This document shows positions 35,828 to 44,527 of a stretch of DNA of 64,000 nucleotides, piece after piece. Within the stretch, counting starts at the first letter, position 1; each line of letters starts with the position of its first letter. This stretch comes from Atopobium sp. (lineage in GTDB: Bacteria > Actinomycetota > Coriobacteriia > Coriobacteriales > Atopobiaceae). The stretch is taken from contig JAIJTS010000004.1 in NCBI GenBank assembly GCA_022732885.1, forward strand, positions 30,486-94,485, written 5' to 3'. The notes below the pieces were generated by a model, which was not told the origin of the DNA, searched no databases, and was given only the letters and a program-made list of their open reading frames with translations. A program made the position numbers and the translations under genes.

Positions 35828-36895
35828 TTAGAACTGACGCAGAACTCTCTGGTCACCAGAGATGAGCATACGCAGGTCAGGAAGGTCATAACGAAGTGCC
35901 GCAACACGCTCAACACCAATGCCAAAGGCAAAGCCTGTGTACTTCTCGGAGTCAATACCGCAGTACTTGAAGACATTAGGATCAACCATGCCGCAGCCAA
36001 GAATCTCAAGCCAACCGGTATTCTTGCAGAAGCGGCAGCCCTCGCCGTGGCAAACGCCGCAAGAAACATCTACCTCGCAGCTAGGCTCGGTGAATGGGAA
36101 GAAGTGAGGACGATAGCGTGTAGCGCGGTCCTTACCAAAGATCTCACGTGTAAAGTGGTCAAGGGTGCCTTTGAGATCACCAAAGGTGATTCCCTCATCA
36201 ACAACAAGGCCTTCCATCTGCGTAAATTGTGGCAGATGATTAGCGTCTGCAGTGTCAGGACGAAATACCGTGCCAGGACAAATCATGTAAATAGGAGGCT
36301 CTTTTGTCTCCATGGTATGTACCTGAACACCGGAAGTCTGCGTACGAAGAAGAACGTCAGACTCACCTAATACGTGGGATTCCTTGCCCTCTGGTGCATT
36401 GTCTACTACGTAGAACGTATCCTTACCAGAACGGCTTGGGTGATCTTCAGGAGCATTCAAAGCTGTGAAGTTGTAGTAGGTAGTCTCAACATAAGGGCCC
36501 GTCTCAATGGTGTAACCCATGCTAATGAAGATGTCTTCCATCTCCTCACGAACCTGCTCGATGAGGTGTTGAGTACCAGGACTCAGACGACGGCCTGGAA
36601 GGGTAATATCAGTTGCCTCCGCGTTGAGTTGAGCCTCAAGGGCTTCTCGCTTTAAGGCAAGCTGGCGCTCACGAATAGCACTCTCAACGTTAGCGCGAAC
36701 GGTGTTTGCAAGCTGACCCATTTGAGGGCGCTGATCTGCGGGAACCTGACCCATCATACGCATAATTGCAGTAAGAGAGCCTTTCTTTCCCATTGACGCA
36801 ACACGCACCTTTTCAAGTGCTTCAAGGTTTGTTGCCTTAGCAATTCCTTCAAGTACTTGCTCGCGAATTGCCGAGAGTTCCTCAGACATTCCCAT
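35828..36895 (-). CDS. pheS: Phenylalanyl-tRNA synthetase alpha subunit
   Basis: The protein has 355 residues. An N-terminal coiled-coil arm (about 1-85) is followed by the class II core: PGRRLSPGTQHLIEQV, motif 2 region TSGVQVHTME, and motif 3 GFAFGIGVERVAALRYDLPDLR. A zinc-knuckle-like CGVCHGEGCRFCKNTGWLEI insertion is present, as in many bacterial PheS. The ATG at 36895 has an AAAGGG site seven bases upstream. It charges tRNA-Phe. Expression is controlled by the T-box leader directly upstream. Confidence 0.96.
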   Translation of the reverse strand: MGMSEELSAIREQVLEGIAKATNLEALEKVRVASMGKKGSLTAIMRMMGQVPADQRPQMGQLANTVRANVESAIRERQLALKREALEAQLNAEATDITLPGRRLSPGTQHLIEQVREEMEDIFISMGYTIETGPYVETTYYNFTALNAPEDHPSRSGKDTFYVVDNAPEGKESHVLGESDVLLRTQTSGVQVHTMETKEPPIYMICPGTVFRPDTADANHLPQFTQMEGLVVDEGITFGDLKGTLDHFTREIFGKDRATRYRPHFFPFTEPSCEVDVSCGVCHGEGCRFCKNTGWLEILGCGMVDPNVFKYCGIDSEKYTGFAFGIGVERVAALRYDLPDLRMLISGDQRVLRQF

Positions 36896-36904
36896 GTAAT
36901 TACC

Positions 36905-37165
36905 CTTTCAATAGAAAACCGTCCCTGAGCGCAAGCCCAAGGACGGAAAATTTCCGCGGTACCACCTCGGTTGATTGCTCAGTTTTCTCTCTGAGCAATC
37001 CACTTAAAAGCCTAGTCTCGTTAGGCGGACGACTTCCCTACTGAGCAGTAACTGCCGTTCAAGTTGTAGCTCGGGAGTGAACTCTACCAGCGCTGTGCAG
37101 GTGTTTCTCAACCACGAACACCCTCTCTGTTCACAACGTGCTCCGGCAAACCTCTCCGTCAACGC
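36905..37165 (-). ncRNA. T-box leader controlling pheST
   Basis: The minus strand carries the T-box antiterminator signature AACCGAGGTGGTACCGCGG (36952-36970). It is followed by a terminator hairpin, CCGTCC to GGGACGG (about 36917-36947), with a TTTTCT tail. The 5' two-thirds form long stems of the stem I type. A TTC (Phe) specifier is possible in the sequence GAGTTCACTC around 37075-37084. The leader senses uncharged tRNA-Phe and allows read-through into pheS. Confidence 0.92.
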
Positions 37166-37180
37166 ACTTTGTTCAGAGTA

Positions 37181-37993
37181 TCACACTGCACGGGTTTTGA
37201 GCAGCAGCACAACCCTTTTTACGAGAAAGATAAACAAAAGCGTAACAACCGCGAGAAGAACGATGGTTCCTCCTGGCTTAAGACCAAGCTCATAGGAGAC
37301 AACAAGTCCGCCAAGCGAGGTCAGCATACCCACTGTACTTGAATACAAGCAGCACTGCTTCCAGCTGCGAGAAATCTGTAGAGCACAGGCAACGGGAACT
37401 ACCATCATAGAAGACACAATAAGCGAGCCAACTGTTCTGGCCGCAACAGCAACTACCAAAGCTACTGCGATGACAAAACCAAAGTTGATAAGGCTTACAG
37501 GCACACCTACACAACGTGCATGACGCTCGTCAAAGGACATCAAGAAAAGTTCTTTTCTAAGGAAGAAGCAAAACGCTACCGCAAGAATGCTAATGACCAC
37601 AATCATCTGCACTTCTTGCTCACTCACGGTCAAAATGGAGCCAAACATAAAGCTGTTAAAACTTGATGAGTTAGGAACAAACCCTGATAAAACACCTGCT
37701 AGACCAATACCTGCTGCCATAACAATGGCAACTGCAAGCTCAGATTGATCTTTAAAATGGCGGCGTACTCCCTCAACACAAAGTGCTCCACCCAAACAAG
37801 CAGTAATAGCTCCTGCAACAGGATTAATGCCTGCAATCATGCCTCCTGCAACACCTGCAAGAGAAGTGTGAGAAAGCGCATCGCCAATCATAGAAAGGCG
37901 CTTCAAAACAACGGTAACGCCTACCAGCGGAATGATTGCTCCCAGAAGAATTCCAACAAGAATTCCTCGCTGCATAAATACGTATTCAAACAT
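37181..37993 (-). CDS. znuB: Metal ABC transporter permease (ZnuB/TroC family)
   Basis: The protein has 270 residues with about seven to eight membrane helices, typical of ZnuB/MntB. It starts MFEYVFMQRGILVGILLGA and has the family motifs VVLKRLSMIGDALSHTSLAG (about 27-46) and the ABC-3 signature around ISSMMVVPVACALQISRSW. It is the membrane channel of a Zn2+ or Mn2+ importer. It starts right at the ATPase gene stop; order is binding protein, ATPase, permease on the minus strand. Confidence 0.9.
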   Translation of the reverse strand: MFEYVFMQRGILVGILLGAIIPLVGVTVVLKRLSMIGDALSHTSLAGVAGGMIAGINPVAGAITACLGGALCVEGVRRHFKDQSELAVAIVMAAGIGLAGVLSGFVPNSSSFNSFMFGSILTVSEQEVQMIVVISILAVAFCFFLRKELFLMSFDERHARCVGVPVSLINFGFVIAVALVVAVAARTVGSLIVSSMMVVPVACALQISRSWKQCCLYSSTVGMLTSLGGLVVSYELGLKPGGTIVLLAVVTLLFIFLVKRVVLLLKTRAV

Positions 37994-38848
37994 TTATGCC
38001 CTCCTCTCATGCGAGTCTTGGACATCTTGAGCAACGTCTAACGCAGGACCAAGCGACTCATTCAGTGCAAAATCATCCAATTTGCCACGGTTATGATCGT
38101 GAACATGATGGGAATCAATATCACAATGAGCACCATGAACCGCACAGTGATTATGTCCGTGTCCCCTGCCGGCAATTTCTACAGCCTTATGGTCAGCCAC
38201 TTCAATAACTCGACACGCAAGAGCGTCAAGAGCTGTGAGATCATGAGTAACAATGAGTACCGCAAGATCTCTAGCTGCATGGGCTTCTCGCACTAAGTTA
38301 TAAAAGTGATTACGGCTCTCTTTATCAAGGCCGGTAGTAGGCTCATCTAGAATGAGCAGCGATGGATTCCCTACCAATGCGCAAGCAAGGCGGACTCTCT
38401 GGAGTTGTCCTCCAGAGAGTTCTCTGATAATACGAGAAGAAAAGTCAGTCATACCCACAAGTTCAAGCGCCTCAAGAGTCCGCTCTCGACGCTCTTTTGC
38501 GCTCATCTTTACCTTTTTTGCACGAGCATACTGACTAGCATCAATAAGTTCTACGACGCTTGCAGGAAAACGATTAACCGATTCTGAAGGAAGCTGTGGA
38601 ACATAGCCCACACGTTCCCAATCTTTAAACCGAGTCGAAGGCGTGCCAAAAAGAAGTGACTTACCGCATGTTGGCTCAAGCTCTCCTACCACAATGCGCG
38701 ATAGCGTTGATTTTCCTGCGCCATTATCACCGATAAGTGCACAAATCTCACCTTGATGGACGTCTAAATTTACACCGCTTAAGACGCGCGTTTTCTTATA
38801 CGAGAAACTCACATCTTGAAGCGAGACGGCTATCTTGCTTTCCTGCAA
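37994..38848 (-). CDS. znuC: Metal ABC transporter ATP-binding protein with His-rich tail
   Basis: The protein has 284 residues from the TTG at 38848, chosen because GGAGG lies five bases upstream; a TTG at 38860 would place that site inside the gene. Walker A GDNGAGKST (about 40-48), signature LSGGQLQRVRLA (about 144-155), Walker B LLILDEPTTGLD and the switch His in VTHD are intact. Near residues 229-254 is a His-rich tail, GRGHGHNHCAVHGAHCDIDS followed by HHVHDH. That is unusual for the cytoplasmic subunit and suggests intracellular zinc binding or sensing. It energises the neighbouring permease. Confidence 0.9.
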   Translation of the reverse strand: MQESKIAVSLQDVSFSYKKTRVLSGVNLDVHQGEICALIGDNGAGKSTLSRIVVGELEPTCGKSLLFGTPSTRFKDWERVGYVPQLPSESVNRFPASVVELIDASQYARAKKVKMSAKERRERTLEALELVGMTDFSSRIIRELSGGQLQRVRLACALVGNPSLLILDEPTTGLDKESRNHFYNLVREAHAARDLAVLIVTHDLTALDALACRVIEVADHKAVEIAGRGHGHNHCAVHGAHCDIDSHHVHDHNRGKLDDFALNESLGPALDVAQDVQDSHERRA

Positions 38849-38885
38849 CACATCCTCCAACCATCCAGCCTAAGCTGGCAACACA

Positions 38886-39878
38886 CTATGCAAGAGCGCC
38901 CTCAAGTGCTTTGAGGTTCTCACGCATAACAGACAGGTAATCCTCACCTGCCTTAAGCTCTTCATCAGTCAAGCCCTCAAGTGGATTGAGCTCTTCAACT
39001 CGAGCTCCAGTTGCCTCAGCAATTGCTTGAGCAACTTTAGGGCTTACCAATTCCTCACTAAAAATAACCTTTACATTATGCTCTTTTACGAACTCAGTAA
39101 TCTCTTTCATTTCCTGAGCATTTGGCTCAGCGTCAGCCTCAACACCCTCGATTGGCATCTGAGTGAGGCCGTAAGCCTCACACAAATAACCAAATGCCTG
39201 GTGAGAAACAACAATGGTCTTGTTAGGTAGAGAATCAAGACCCTTATGAAACTCATTATCAAGCGTATCAAAGTCCGCGTTTGCCTTATCAAGATTGGCA
39301 GCATACTCTGACTTGTGCTCAGAGTCTTTCTCGGACAGAGCATCACAAATATTCTTCATCTGAATCTTGGCATTCAAAGGGCTCAGCCAAACATGAGGAT
39401 CAGTTCCGCCATGGTCGTGATCGTGATTATGGTCGTCTTTTTTCTCCTCGTGGTCGTCTTCCTCTGCAAGCTCAAGAAGCTTGACATCTTTACTAGCTTC
39501 AACAGCTACAAGCTTTGTACCAGAACCAAGACCATCAAGCACGTCCTTGACCCAATGCTCCATGCCGGCACCGTTATAAATCAAGAAATCAGCTTCTTGA
39601 ATAGTCTTCATATCTTTGCTGGAAGGCTCCCAGTCGTGTGGCTCAGTCCCTGCAGGAACCAAGCAAGTAACCTCAGCATAATCACCAGCAATACGCTTTG
39701 CAAAGTCGTACATAGGATAAAAACTTGCAACAATACTGAGCTTTTTCTGGTCCTTGTTATCCCCAGAAGCTCCTCCTTGCTTTTGAGCATCAGGCTTGCA
39801 GCCAGCAAGAAGGGCACTCACACCAAAAGCAGAAGCTGCAAGCGCACTACGGCGAGAAACAGTTGGATTCAAATTCAT
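38886..39878 (-). CDS. znuA: Zinc/manganese-binding lipoprotein of the ABC importer (ZnuA-like)
   Basis: The protein has 330 residues from the ATG at 39878, with GGGAG eight bases upstream; the longer reading to 39965 lacks one. The signal has a twin-Arg (SRRSALAAS) and a lipobox LLAGC (Cys 27), so it is probably a Tat- or Sec-exported lipoprotein. The cluster A-I metal-binding fold is seen in YDFAKRIAGDY, GTEPHDWEPSSKD and PHVWLSPLNAK. A His/Asp-rich loop (DDHNHDHDHGG) marks it as the zinc type. It captures metal outside the cell for the ATPase and permease genes downstream. Confidence 0.92.
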   Translation of the reverse strand: MNLNPTVSRRSALAASAFGVSALLAGCKPDAQKQGGASGDNKDQKKLSIVASFYPMYDFAKRIAGDYAEVTCLVPAGTEPHDWEPSSKDMKTIQEADFLIYNGAGMEHWVKDVLDGLGSGTKLVAVEASKDVKLLELAEEDDHEEKKDDHNHDHDHGGTDPHVWLSPLNAKIQMKNICDALSEKDSEHKSEYAANLDKANADFDTLDNEFHKGLDSLPNKTIVVSHQAFGYLCEAYGLTQMPIEGVEADAEPNAQEMKEITEFVKEHNVKVIFSEELVSPKVAQAIAEATGARVEELNPLEGLTDEELKAGEDYLSVMRENLKALEGALA

Positions 39879-39967
39879 GTTACATCTCCCAAAACTATAG
39901 AACCAATGCGATGAGGCACTAAACTCAACAAAATAAATTCGTACGATACCCACACTAGTAAGCACAT

Positions 39968-39991
39968 AAACATGGCGAGAAACCCATGTTT
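39968..39991. repeat. Inverted repeat containing the GGCGAGAA octamer
   Basis: AAACATGG (39968-39975) and CCATGTTT (39984-39991) are perfect arms around an 8-base loop that carries most of the octamer GGCGAGAA (39974-39981). The octamer's GAGAAAC can also pair with the adjacent GTTTCTC. It lies upstream of znuA; no clear U-tract. Together with the hairpin at 40062-40093 this 327-bp spacer holds no gene. Confidence 0.6.
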
Positions 39992-40061
39992 CTCCTCACT
40001 TCTTTGCCTTTCTACTCACTTCTCATCATCTGAACATGCTTTCATGCGTCCCTTTTAGCAC

Positions 40062-40093
40062 GAAAGCGGGCTGTCTCTCGACAGTCCGCTTTC
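40062..40093. repeat. Hairpin with 14-base arms between DUF421 gene and znuA
   Basis: GAAAGCGGGCTGTC (40062-40075) and GACAGTCCGCTTTC (40080-40093) pair with a single G-U/mismatch around a TCTC loop. It lies past the DUF421 gene end. It could be a weak terminator for it, but no U-run follows on either strand. Confidence 0.65.
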
Positions 40094-40205
40094 AGAAGTT
40101 AGCTTTAGTATACATATTTTAATTCAAAGCAACGGTAAAAAATTTTATATCTTTACCGTACACAAAAACAAAAGAAACGAATTAACTGTTTTATCTCTTG
40201 CAAAC

Positions 40206-40850
40206 CTACTGATCTTTCTCCACATACGGCGTAATAATTAAATTACCACTGCTGTACTCAGCCAAATAAATCTCTGAAGGAGACTCATAACCTTGACGCT
40301 GAAGCTCCTTATCAAGCCAATTTTCTTCCAAATCAAGTGCATCAAGGATGTTTGTTTGAACTTGTCCATCAGTAATAAGGGGGAACTTAACGTTCTCTTC
40401 TCCGTGCTGAACAATAATAAGCTGACCGTTTTGCTCAAGAATAGCGCGTTTAACTTCTGAGGTGTAATGCACACCTGCCTGACGCAGTTTAAGCGATACA
40501 TCGTAAGCGGTAAGTCCCATAGACCTGCAATTATCTACAAGTAATTTGCCCTTATCAATGACAATAACAGGACGTCCATCAATCAGCTGTTTAACCAGCA
40601 TATTGTTAGTTCTCAGCCATTTGAGAACCATAACAATAATGAGCCAAATAAGCAGAACAAGGGTGTACTGCAGAATAGTAATTGAGCTGTTATAAATCAT
40701 GCCGCCGACAATTCCACCAAGTACAAAGTTTTGAACCTGGTCAATTGCTGCAGTTGGTGCGAGATTTCCTTTTCCGCTGACATTAATTGCCAAAACAAGC
40801 GAGAAAAGACCGATGCACAATTTAATGGCAACTTCTAAATAAAAGTTCAT
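40206..40850 (-). CDS. DUF421-domain membrane protein (YetF/YcaP family)
   Basis: The protein has 214 residues. Three membrane helices (about 5-25, 38-55 and 58-80) are followed by the conserved cytoplasmic DUF421 domain (LIDGRPVIVIDKGKLLVDNC ... LKLRQAGVHYTSEVKRAILEQNGQL). The family is widespread in Gram-positives, with no settled biochemical role; some members are linked to spore or cell-envelope properties. It follows a DUF3290 gene by four bases; these two families are usually found together and probably act as a complex. Confidence 0.88.
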   Translation of the reverse strand: MNFYLEVAIKLCIGLFSLVLAINVSGKGNLAPTAAIDQVQNFVLGGIVGGMIYNSSITILQYTLVLLIWLIIVMVLKWLRTNNMLVKQLIDGRPVIVIDKGKLLVDNCRSMGLTAYDVSLKLRQAGVHYTSEVKRAILEQNGQLIIVQHGEENVKFPLITDGQVQTNILDALDLEENWLDKELQRQGYESPSEIYLAEYSSGNLIITPYVEKDQ

Positions 40851-40854
40851 CGAT

Positions 40855-41298
40855 CTACTCCTCTACGTGCTTAATATCATTGCCAATAAGATTAATTTGC
40901 TCGATGACATAGCCTTTCTCGGTATTTTTCAAAACGTGATAATACTTGCCATCAACCTCAAGGTACGACGGATTTCCCTGGCCATCAAAGGCAACATACA
41001 CGTGGTCAAAATCAACCTCAAGGCGTCGAGCAATGTTTTCCTGTGAGGCAATAATTGACTCATAGTGCTTACTTGCTTGATTAACCTCTAACACACGATC
41101 GAGCTGCAGAAGTCCAAGAAAAATGAGCGAGAACAGCGCAATGAGCGCCAGCTCACGATACTTAGAATTCTTTCTATCACGCATGTAATGCACAAGCGAG
41201 AAGATCATCAAAAGTGCAACAAGAACAAAAAGAACTACCTGAGTCCAATCGAACGTTACCGCACGATGAATCAGGTAGTTGTGAGAATAAAATTCCAT
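40855..41298 (-). CDS. DUF3290-domain membrane protein
   Basis: The protein has 147 residues from the ATG at 41298, with AAAGGA about eight bases upstream. Two membrane helices (about 20-40 and 55-72) are followed by an extracellular or cytoplasmic domain with FDGQGNPSYLEVDGKYYHVL. It matches the DUF3290 pattern, a family nearly always next to DUF421, as here. No function is known. It sits downstream of nagA on the same strand but with its own spacing. Confidence 0.85.
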   Translation of the reverse strand: MEFYSHNYLIHRAVTFDWTQVVLFVLVALLMIFSLVHYMRDRKNSKYRELALIALFSLIFLGLLQLDRVLEVNQASKHYESIIASQENIARRLEVDFDHVYVAFDGQGNPSYLEVDGKYYHVLKNTEKGYVIEQINLIGNDIKHVEE

Positions 41299-41330
41299 GA
41301 ACATCCTTTTCAAAAACGGACATTCATATT

Positions 41331-42497
41331 TTAAGCCTTATAGACACTCTTTCCACCAAGGAAGGTTTCTTCAAGCTGAAGATCTTTATTGATGACGATA
41401 AAGTCAGCATCATATCCAGGACGAATGAAGCCGCAAACATCATCGATTCCACAGGAGCGAGCTGGATTTTCTGAAGCCATACGAACTGCCTCTTCAGCGG
41501 AAACAATTCCCCAGTCATAGACGTTCTTGACGCCTTCAAACAGACGAAGGATTGAACCAGCAAGGCTGTGAGACTCATTCATAAGTCGGGCGGTTCCCCC
41601 TTCAACAACAACAGGGAAATCACCAAGTTTGTACTCTCCGTTAGGCATACCACCTGCACGCATGCAGTCTGTAATAAGAACGGTATGGTCATATCCCTTT
41701 GCATTTACCAGAGCGCGAACGGCAATAGGATTGAGGTGGTGACCGTCGCAAATAGCCTCTGCATAGGTGCCGTGGGTGGTCATTGCAGCACCAACCATAC
41801 CTGGCTCACGATGGTGAAGACCACTCATGCCGTTATAGGTGTGAACAAAAATATCTGCACCAGCATTTACGCAAGCAAGTGCCTGATCATACGTTGCATC
41901 GGAGTGTCCAAGAGCAACGTGAACGCCGCGGTCTGCCATCTCTGCACAAAACTCTGGAGCACCATCACGCTCTGGAGCAATAGCAATCTTGGCAATCCAA
42001 CCATCAGCACGCTCCTGCCACTCATCAAAGACCTCTACATCTGGGTCAAGGAAGTACGCAGGGTTCTGGGCGCCCTTGTGTTTCTCGGTAAAGAAAGGTC
42101 CCTCCAGGAAGATACCTTGGATGCGAGCAGCGTCAACACCGTTTGCTGCGATTCCTTCTGCGGCATCAGCAACAGACTCACAAGCATCACCGGTCTGCTC
42201 AACACTTGCAGTCAGTGTTGTTGGAAGCCAAGAAGTGACGCCATTAGAAAGCAGACCCTGAGCAATCTCAATAACGCCATCAGGATCACAATCCATGATG
42301 TCATGATCAAGGAAGCCGTGGATATGTGTATCAACAAGACCAGGGGCTACCCAAGAGCCCGTACGATCAACAATCTCACACTCTGGCTTCTCTTTAGTGA
42401 AGTGACCAAAGACACCATCTTCAACAAGCAAATATCCTGGGCCAGAAGTTGCTCCTGGTAAAAAGAACTTATCCGCTTTAACTGCAAATGTACTCAT
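41331..42497 (-). CDS. nagA: N-acetylglucosamine/galactosamine-6-phosphate deacetylase
   Basis: The protein has 388 residues from the ATG at 42497, with GAGGT upstream. Amidohydrolase features: GLVDTHIHGF (metal His pair, about 54-63), LEGPFF (metal-bridging Glu), VALGHSDATYD and CDGHHLNP (metal His residues), ITDCMRAGG (catalytic Asp). It removes acetate from GlcNAc-6-P or GalNAc-6-P. Placed directly after agaS and the GalNAc-type PTS, it most likely acts on GalNAc-6-P (an AgaA role). Confidence 0.92.
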   Translation of the reverse strand: MSTFAVKADKFFLPGATSGPGYLLVEDGVFGHFTKEKPECEIVDRTGSWVAPGLVDTHIHGFLDHDIMDCDPDGVIEIAQGLLSNGVTSWLPTTLTASVEQTGDACESVADAAEGIAANGVDAARIQGIFLEGPFFTEKHKGAQNPAYFLDPDVEVFDEWQERADGWIAKIAIAPERDGAPEFCAEMADRGVHVALGHSDATYDQALACVNAGADIFVHTYNGMSGLHHREPGMVGAAMTTHGTYAEAICDGHHLNPIAVRALVNAKGYDHTVLITDCMRAGGMPNGEYKLGDFPVVVEGGTARLMNESHSLAGSILRLFEGVKNVYDWGIVSAEEAVRMASENPARSCGIDDVCGFIRPGYDADFIVINKDLQLEETFLGGKSVYKA

Positions 42498-42555
42498 AAT
42501 TACCTCAATCATTTTCAAAAGGACGCACCATAGGCACGTCCTTTTCTAGTAATTC

Positions 42556-43722
42556 CTACAGTGAGTGAATTGTAACACCCTTGACTACTCGATTAACCTG
42601 ACCAGTTGGAGAAGGTGTATCTGGTTTGTTATTAACACGGACTGAGTTTAAAAGCGCCACTACCTGTGCAACCATTACAAATGGCAGAGCCAAATAAGGT
42701 GCTGGTAGAGGCTCTGAAAGTACCGGAAGACTAAACGTTCTTCCCGTAAAGTTTATTGAACCTTCCTGCTCAATACCAATGGTCAGCGCAGCAATCTGGT
42801 CTCCCTTAATCTCGTCAAGGATGTCAAGATCATATTGACGCGTATAAGAATTGTTGGAAACAAAATCAAATACAAGGGTATGCTCATCAACAAAAGACTT
42901 TGGTCCATGGCGATATCCCATTGAAGAATCCCATGACGTTGCATTAATACCAGCAGCAAGTTCCAAAATCTTAAGCTGAGCCTCATGAGCCAGACCCACA
43001 AAAGGACCAGAACCTAAATACGTAATGCGATTAAAATCGCTCTTAAGCCACTCTGCAATTTCTTCTTCACGCTCAATTACTTGTTTTCCCAGCTTAGAAG
43101 CATCAGAAATCCAGTTCTTTTTCTGTTGATCTTCAGCTCTATCAAATAAAAGCGTTGCTAGAAGTGTCATGCAACTATAGGATCCGGTCATAGCAAAACC
43201 CTGATCATTGGCACCAGGAATCAGAAGAAGGAGCGTATCCTCTTTACCTGCGGATTCAATAGCAAGTTTGCCTTCAGGGGCGCAGGTAATATTGATAAGC
43301 AAAAGATTTTTAACAATCTGGCGCGCAATATTCACTGCAGCAAGACTCTCTGGACTGTTGCCAGAACGCGCAAAAGATACTAAGACCGTAGGATTATCTG
43401 GGTCAAGGCTACCATACGGATCAGAAACAATATCGGTTGTTGCAACAGACGCAAACTCAAAAGAGCTTTTCTCGCCATGAGAACGAAGATACGGAGTAAT
43501 GGTATCTCCTACATAAGCCGAAGTTCCAGCGCCAGTAAAAATAACGTGCGTACGACGGCCCTCTCCAAGATTGCGAGCACGCTCTACAAACGCTTTAATT
43601 GCAGAAAGATTCTCTTGATAAATGCCAAAGGTAGACTCCCAAAGCTCAGGCTGCTGCTTAATCTCGGCAGTTGTAATATGTGCGCCCAATGCTTTCAATT
43701 CTTCTTGGCTTTTCTTAAACAT
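42556..43722 (-). CDS. agaS: AgaS-type SIS-domain ketose/aldose sugar-phosphate isomerase-deaminase
   Basis: The protein has 388 residues with two SIS domains. The first has FTGAGTSAYVGDTITPYLRS and SFARSGNSPESLAAV (about 60-145); the second YLGSGPFVGLAHEAQLKILE and SMGYRHGPKSFVDEH (about 240-290). It fits AgaS, which converts galactosamine-6-phosphate to tagatose-6-phosphate and ammonia. It is upstream of nagA and downstream of the GntR regulator in the amino-sugar operon. A role in glucosamine-6-phosphate metabolism (GlmS-like isomerase half) is the alternative. Confidence 0.9.
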   Translation of the reverse strand: MFKKSQEELKALGAHITTAEIKQQPELWESTFGIYQENLSAIKAFVERARNLGEGRRTHVIFTGAGTSAYVGDTITPYLRSHGEKSSFEFASVATTDIVSDPYGSLDPDNPTVLVSFARSGNSPESLAAVNIARQIVKNLLLINITCAPEGKLAIESAGKEDTLLLLIPGANDQGFAMTGSYSCMTLLATLLFDRAEDQQKKNWISDASKLGKQVIEREEEIAEWLKSDFNRITYLGSGPFVGLAHEAQLKILELAAGINATSWDSSMGYRHGPKSFVDEHTLVFDFVSNNSYTRQYDLDILDEIKGDQIAALTIGIEQEGSINFTGRTFSLPVLSEPLPAPYLALPFVMVAQVVALLNSVRVNNKPDTPSPTGQVNRVVKGVTIHSL

Positions 43723-43744
43723 TAATATCCCTTCTTACAGCTAT

Positions 43745-44473
43745 CTAACTGCGTGTATGTACAATTTTGTATCTAAATTGATCAGCACGAGCCACACTTA
43801 AAGTGAACTCAACAATAATGTTTTTATCGCTGTAGGTAGTGCGAGTAAGACTCAAAACAGGCGAGCCCTCGGAAATTTGAAGTAAAGTGGCATCGTCAGA
43901 GCGAGCAATTGAAGCCTTAAACTCTTCCTCTGCTATACCAATCTTTACGTTATAGTCTTCTTCAAAAATTTGGTACAAAGATTTTTGCGCAACATCATGA
44001 ACAGTTAGCGAGAAAAACTGTGAAACTGGAAGATACGTTACTTCCAACATCATAGGAACATTGTCGGCGCTTCTTAAACGTTTAATGCGGAAGAGTTTCT
44101 CGCCAAGAATAACACGCATATGTTGGGCTAAAAACTTATTAGCCTCAATAGCGTCAAACTCAAGAATAGTTGTCTTTGGAGTGCGGCCTAACTGACGCTG
44201 CTGGTCAGTAAAACTGTAGCCACCCATAAGGTCTGTTGCGCGCTCAGATACGTCGGCAACAAAAGTACCACGACCACGCTGGCGGTAAATGAGCCCCATA
44301 TGTTCAAGCTCTTGCAGGGCAAGTCTTACCGTGGTACGAGAAAGTCCATAGGAATCAGAGAGCTCGCGCTCAGAAGGAAGTGGATCATCTGGATCCATCT
44401 CATTCTCAATACGATAACGCAGCATATTTGCTAGCTGCTCGTAGAGTGGTTGTCTTCCCATAAAGGCTGTCAT
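43745..44473 (-). CDS. GntR/HutC-family transcriptional regulator (AgaR-like)
   Basis: The protein has 242 residues from the ATG at 44473, with AGGAGAG upstream. The N-terminal winged HTH (about 8-72) has LPSERELSDSYGLSRTTVRLALQELEHMG, and the C-terminal UTRA effector domain (about 95-240) ends with LSLTRTTYSDKNIIVEFTLS. HutC-type regulators bind sugar phosphates and control uptake genes. It lies inside the amino-sugar operon. A near-perfect GntR-type palindrome is present in the divergent promoter region at 47955-47966, its probable target. Confidence 0.9.
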   Translation of the reverse strand: MTAFMGRQPLYEQLANMLRYRIENEMDPDDPLPSERELSDSYGLSRTTVRLALQELEHMGLIYRQRGRGTFVADVSERATDLMGGYSFTDQQRQLGRTPKTTILEFDAIEANKFLAQHMRVILGEKLFRIKRLRSADNVPMMLEVTYLPVSQFFSLTVHDVAQKSLYQIFEEDYNVKIGIAEEEFKASIARSDDATLLQISEGSPVLSLTRTTYSDKNIIVEFTLSVARADQFRYKIVHTRS

Positions 44474-44527
44474 CAAACTCTCCTATAAAAGACGGGTGCC
44501 CAACAAGTGGACACCCGTCGCACTTAC

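Noticed and set aside
41568..42461. 297-codon plus-strand ORF opposite nagA
   Set aside because: Shadow frame of a well-supported gene, no Shine-Dalgarno site, biased composition.
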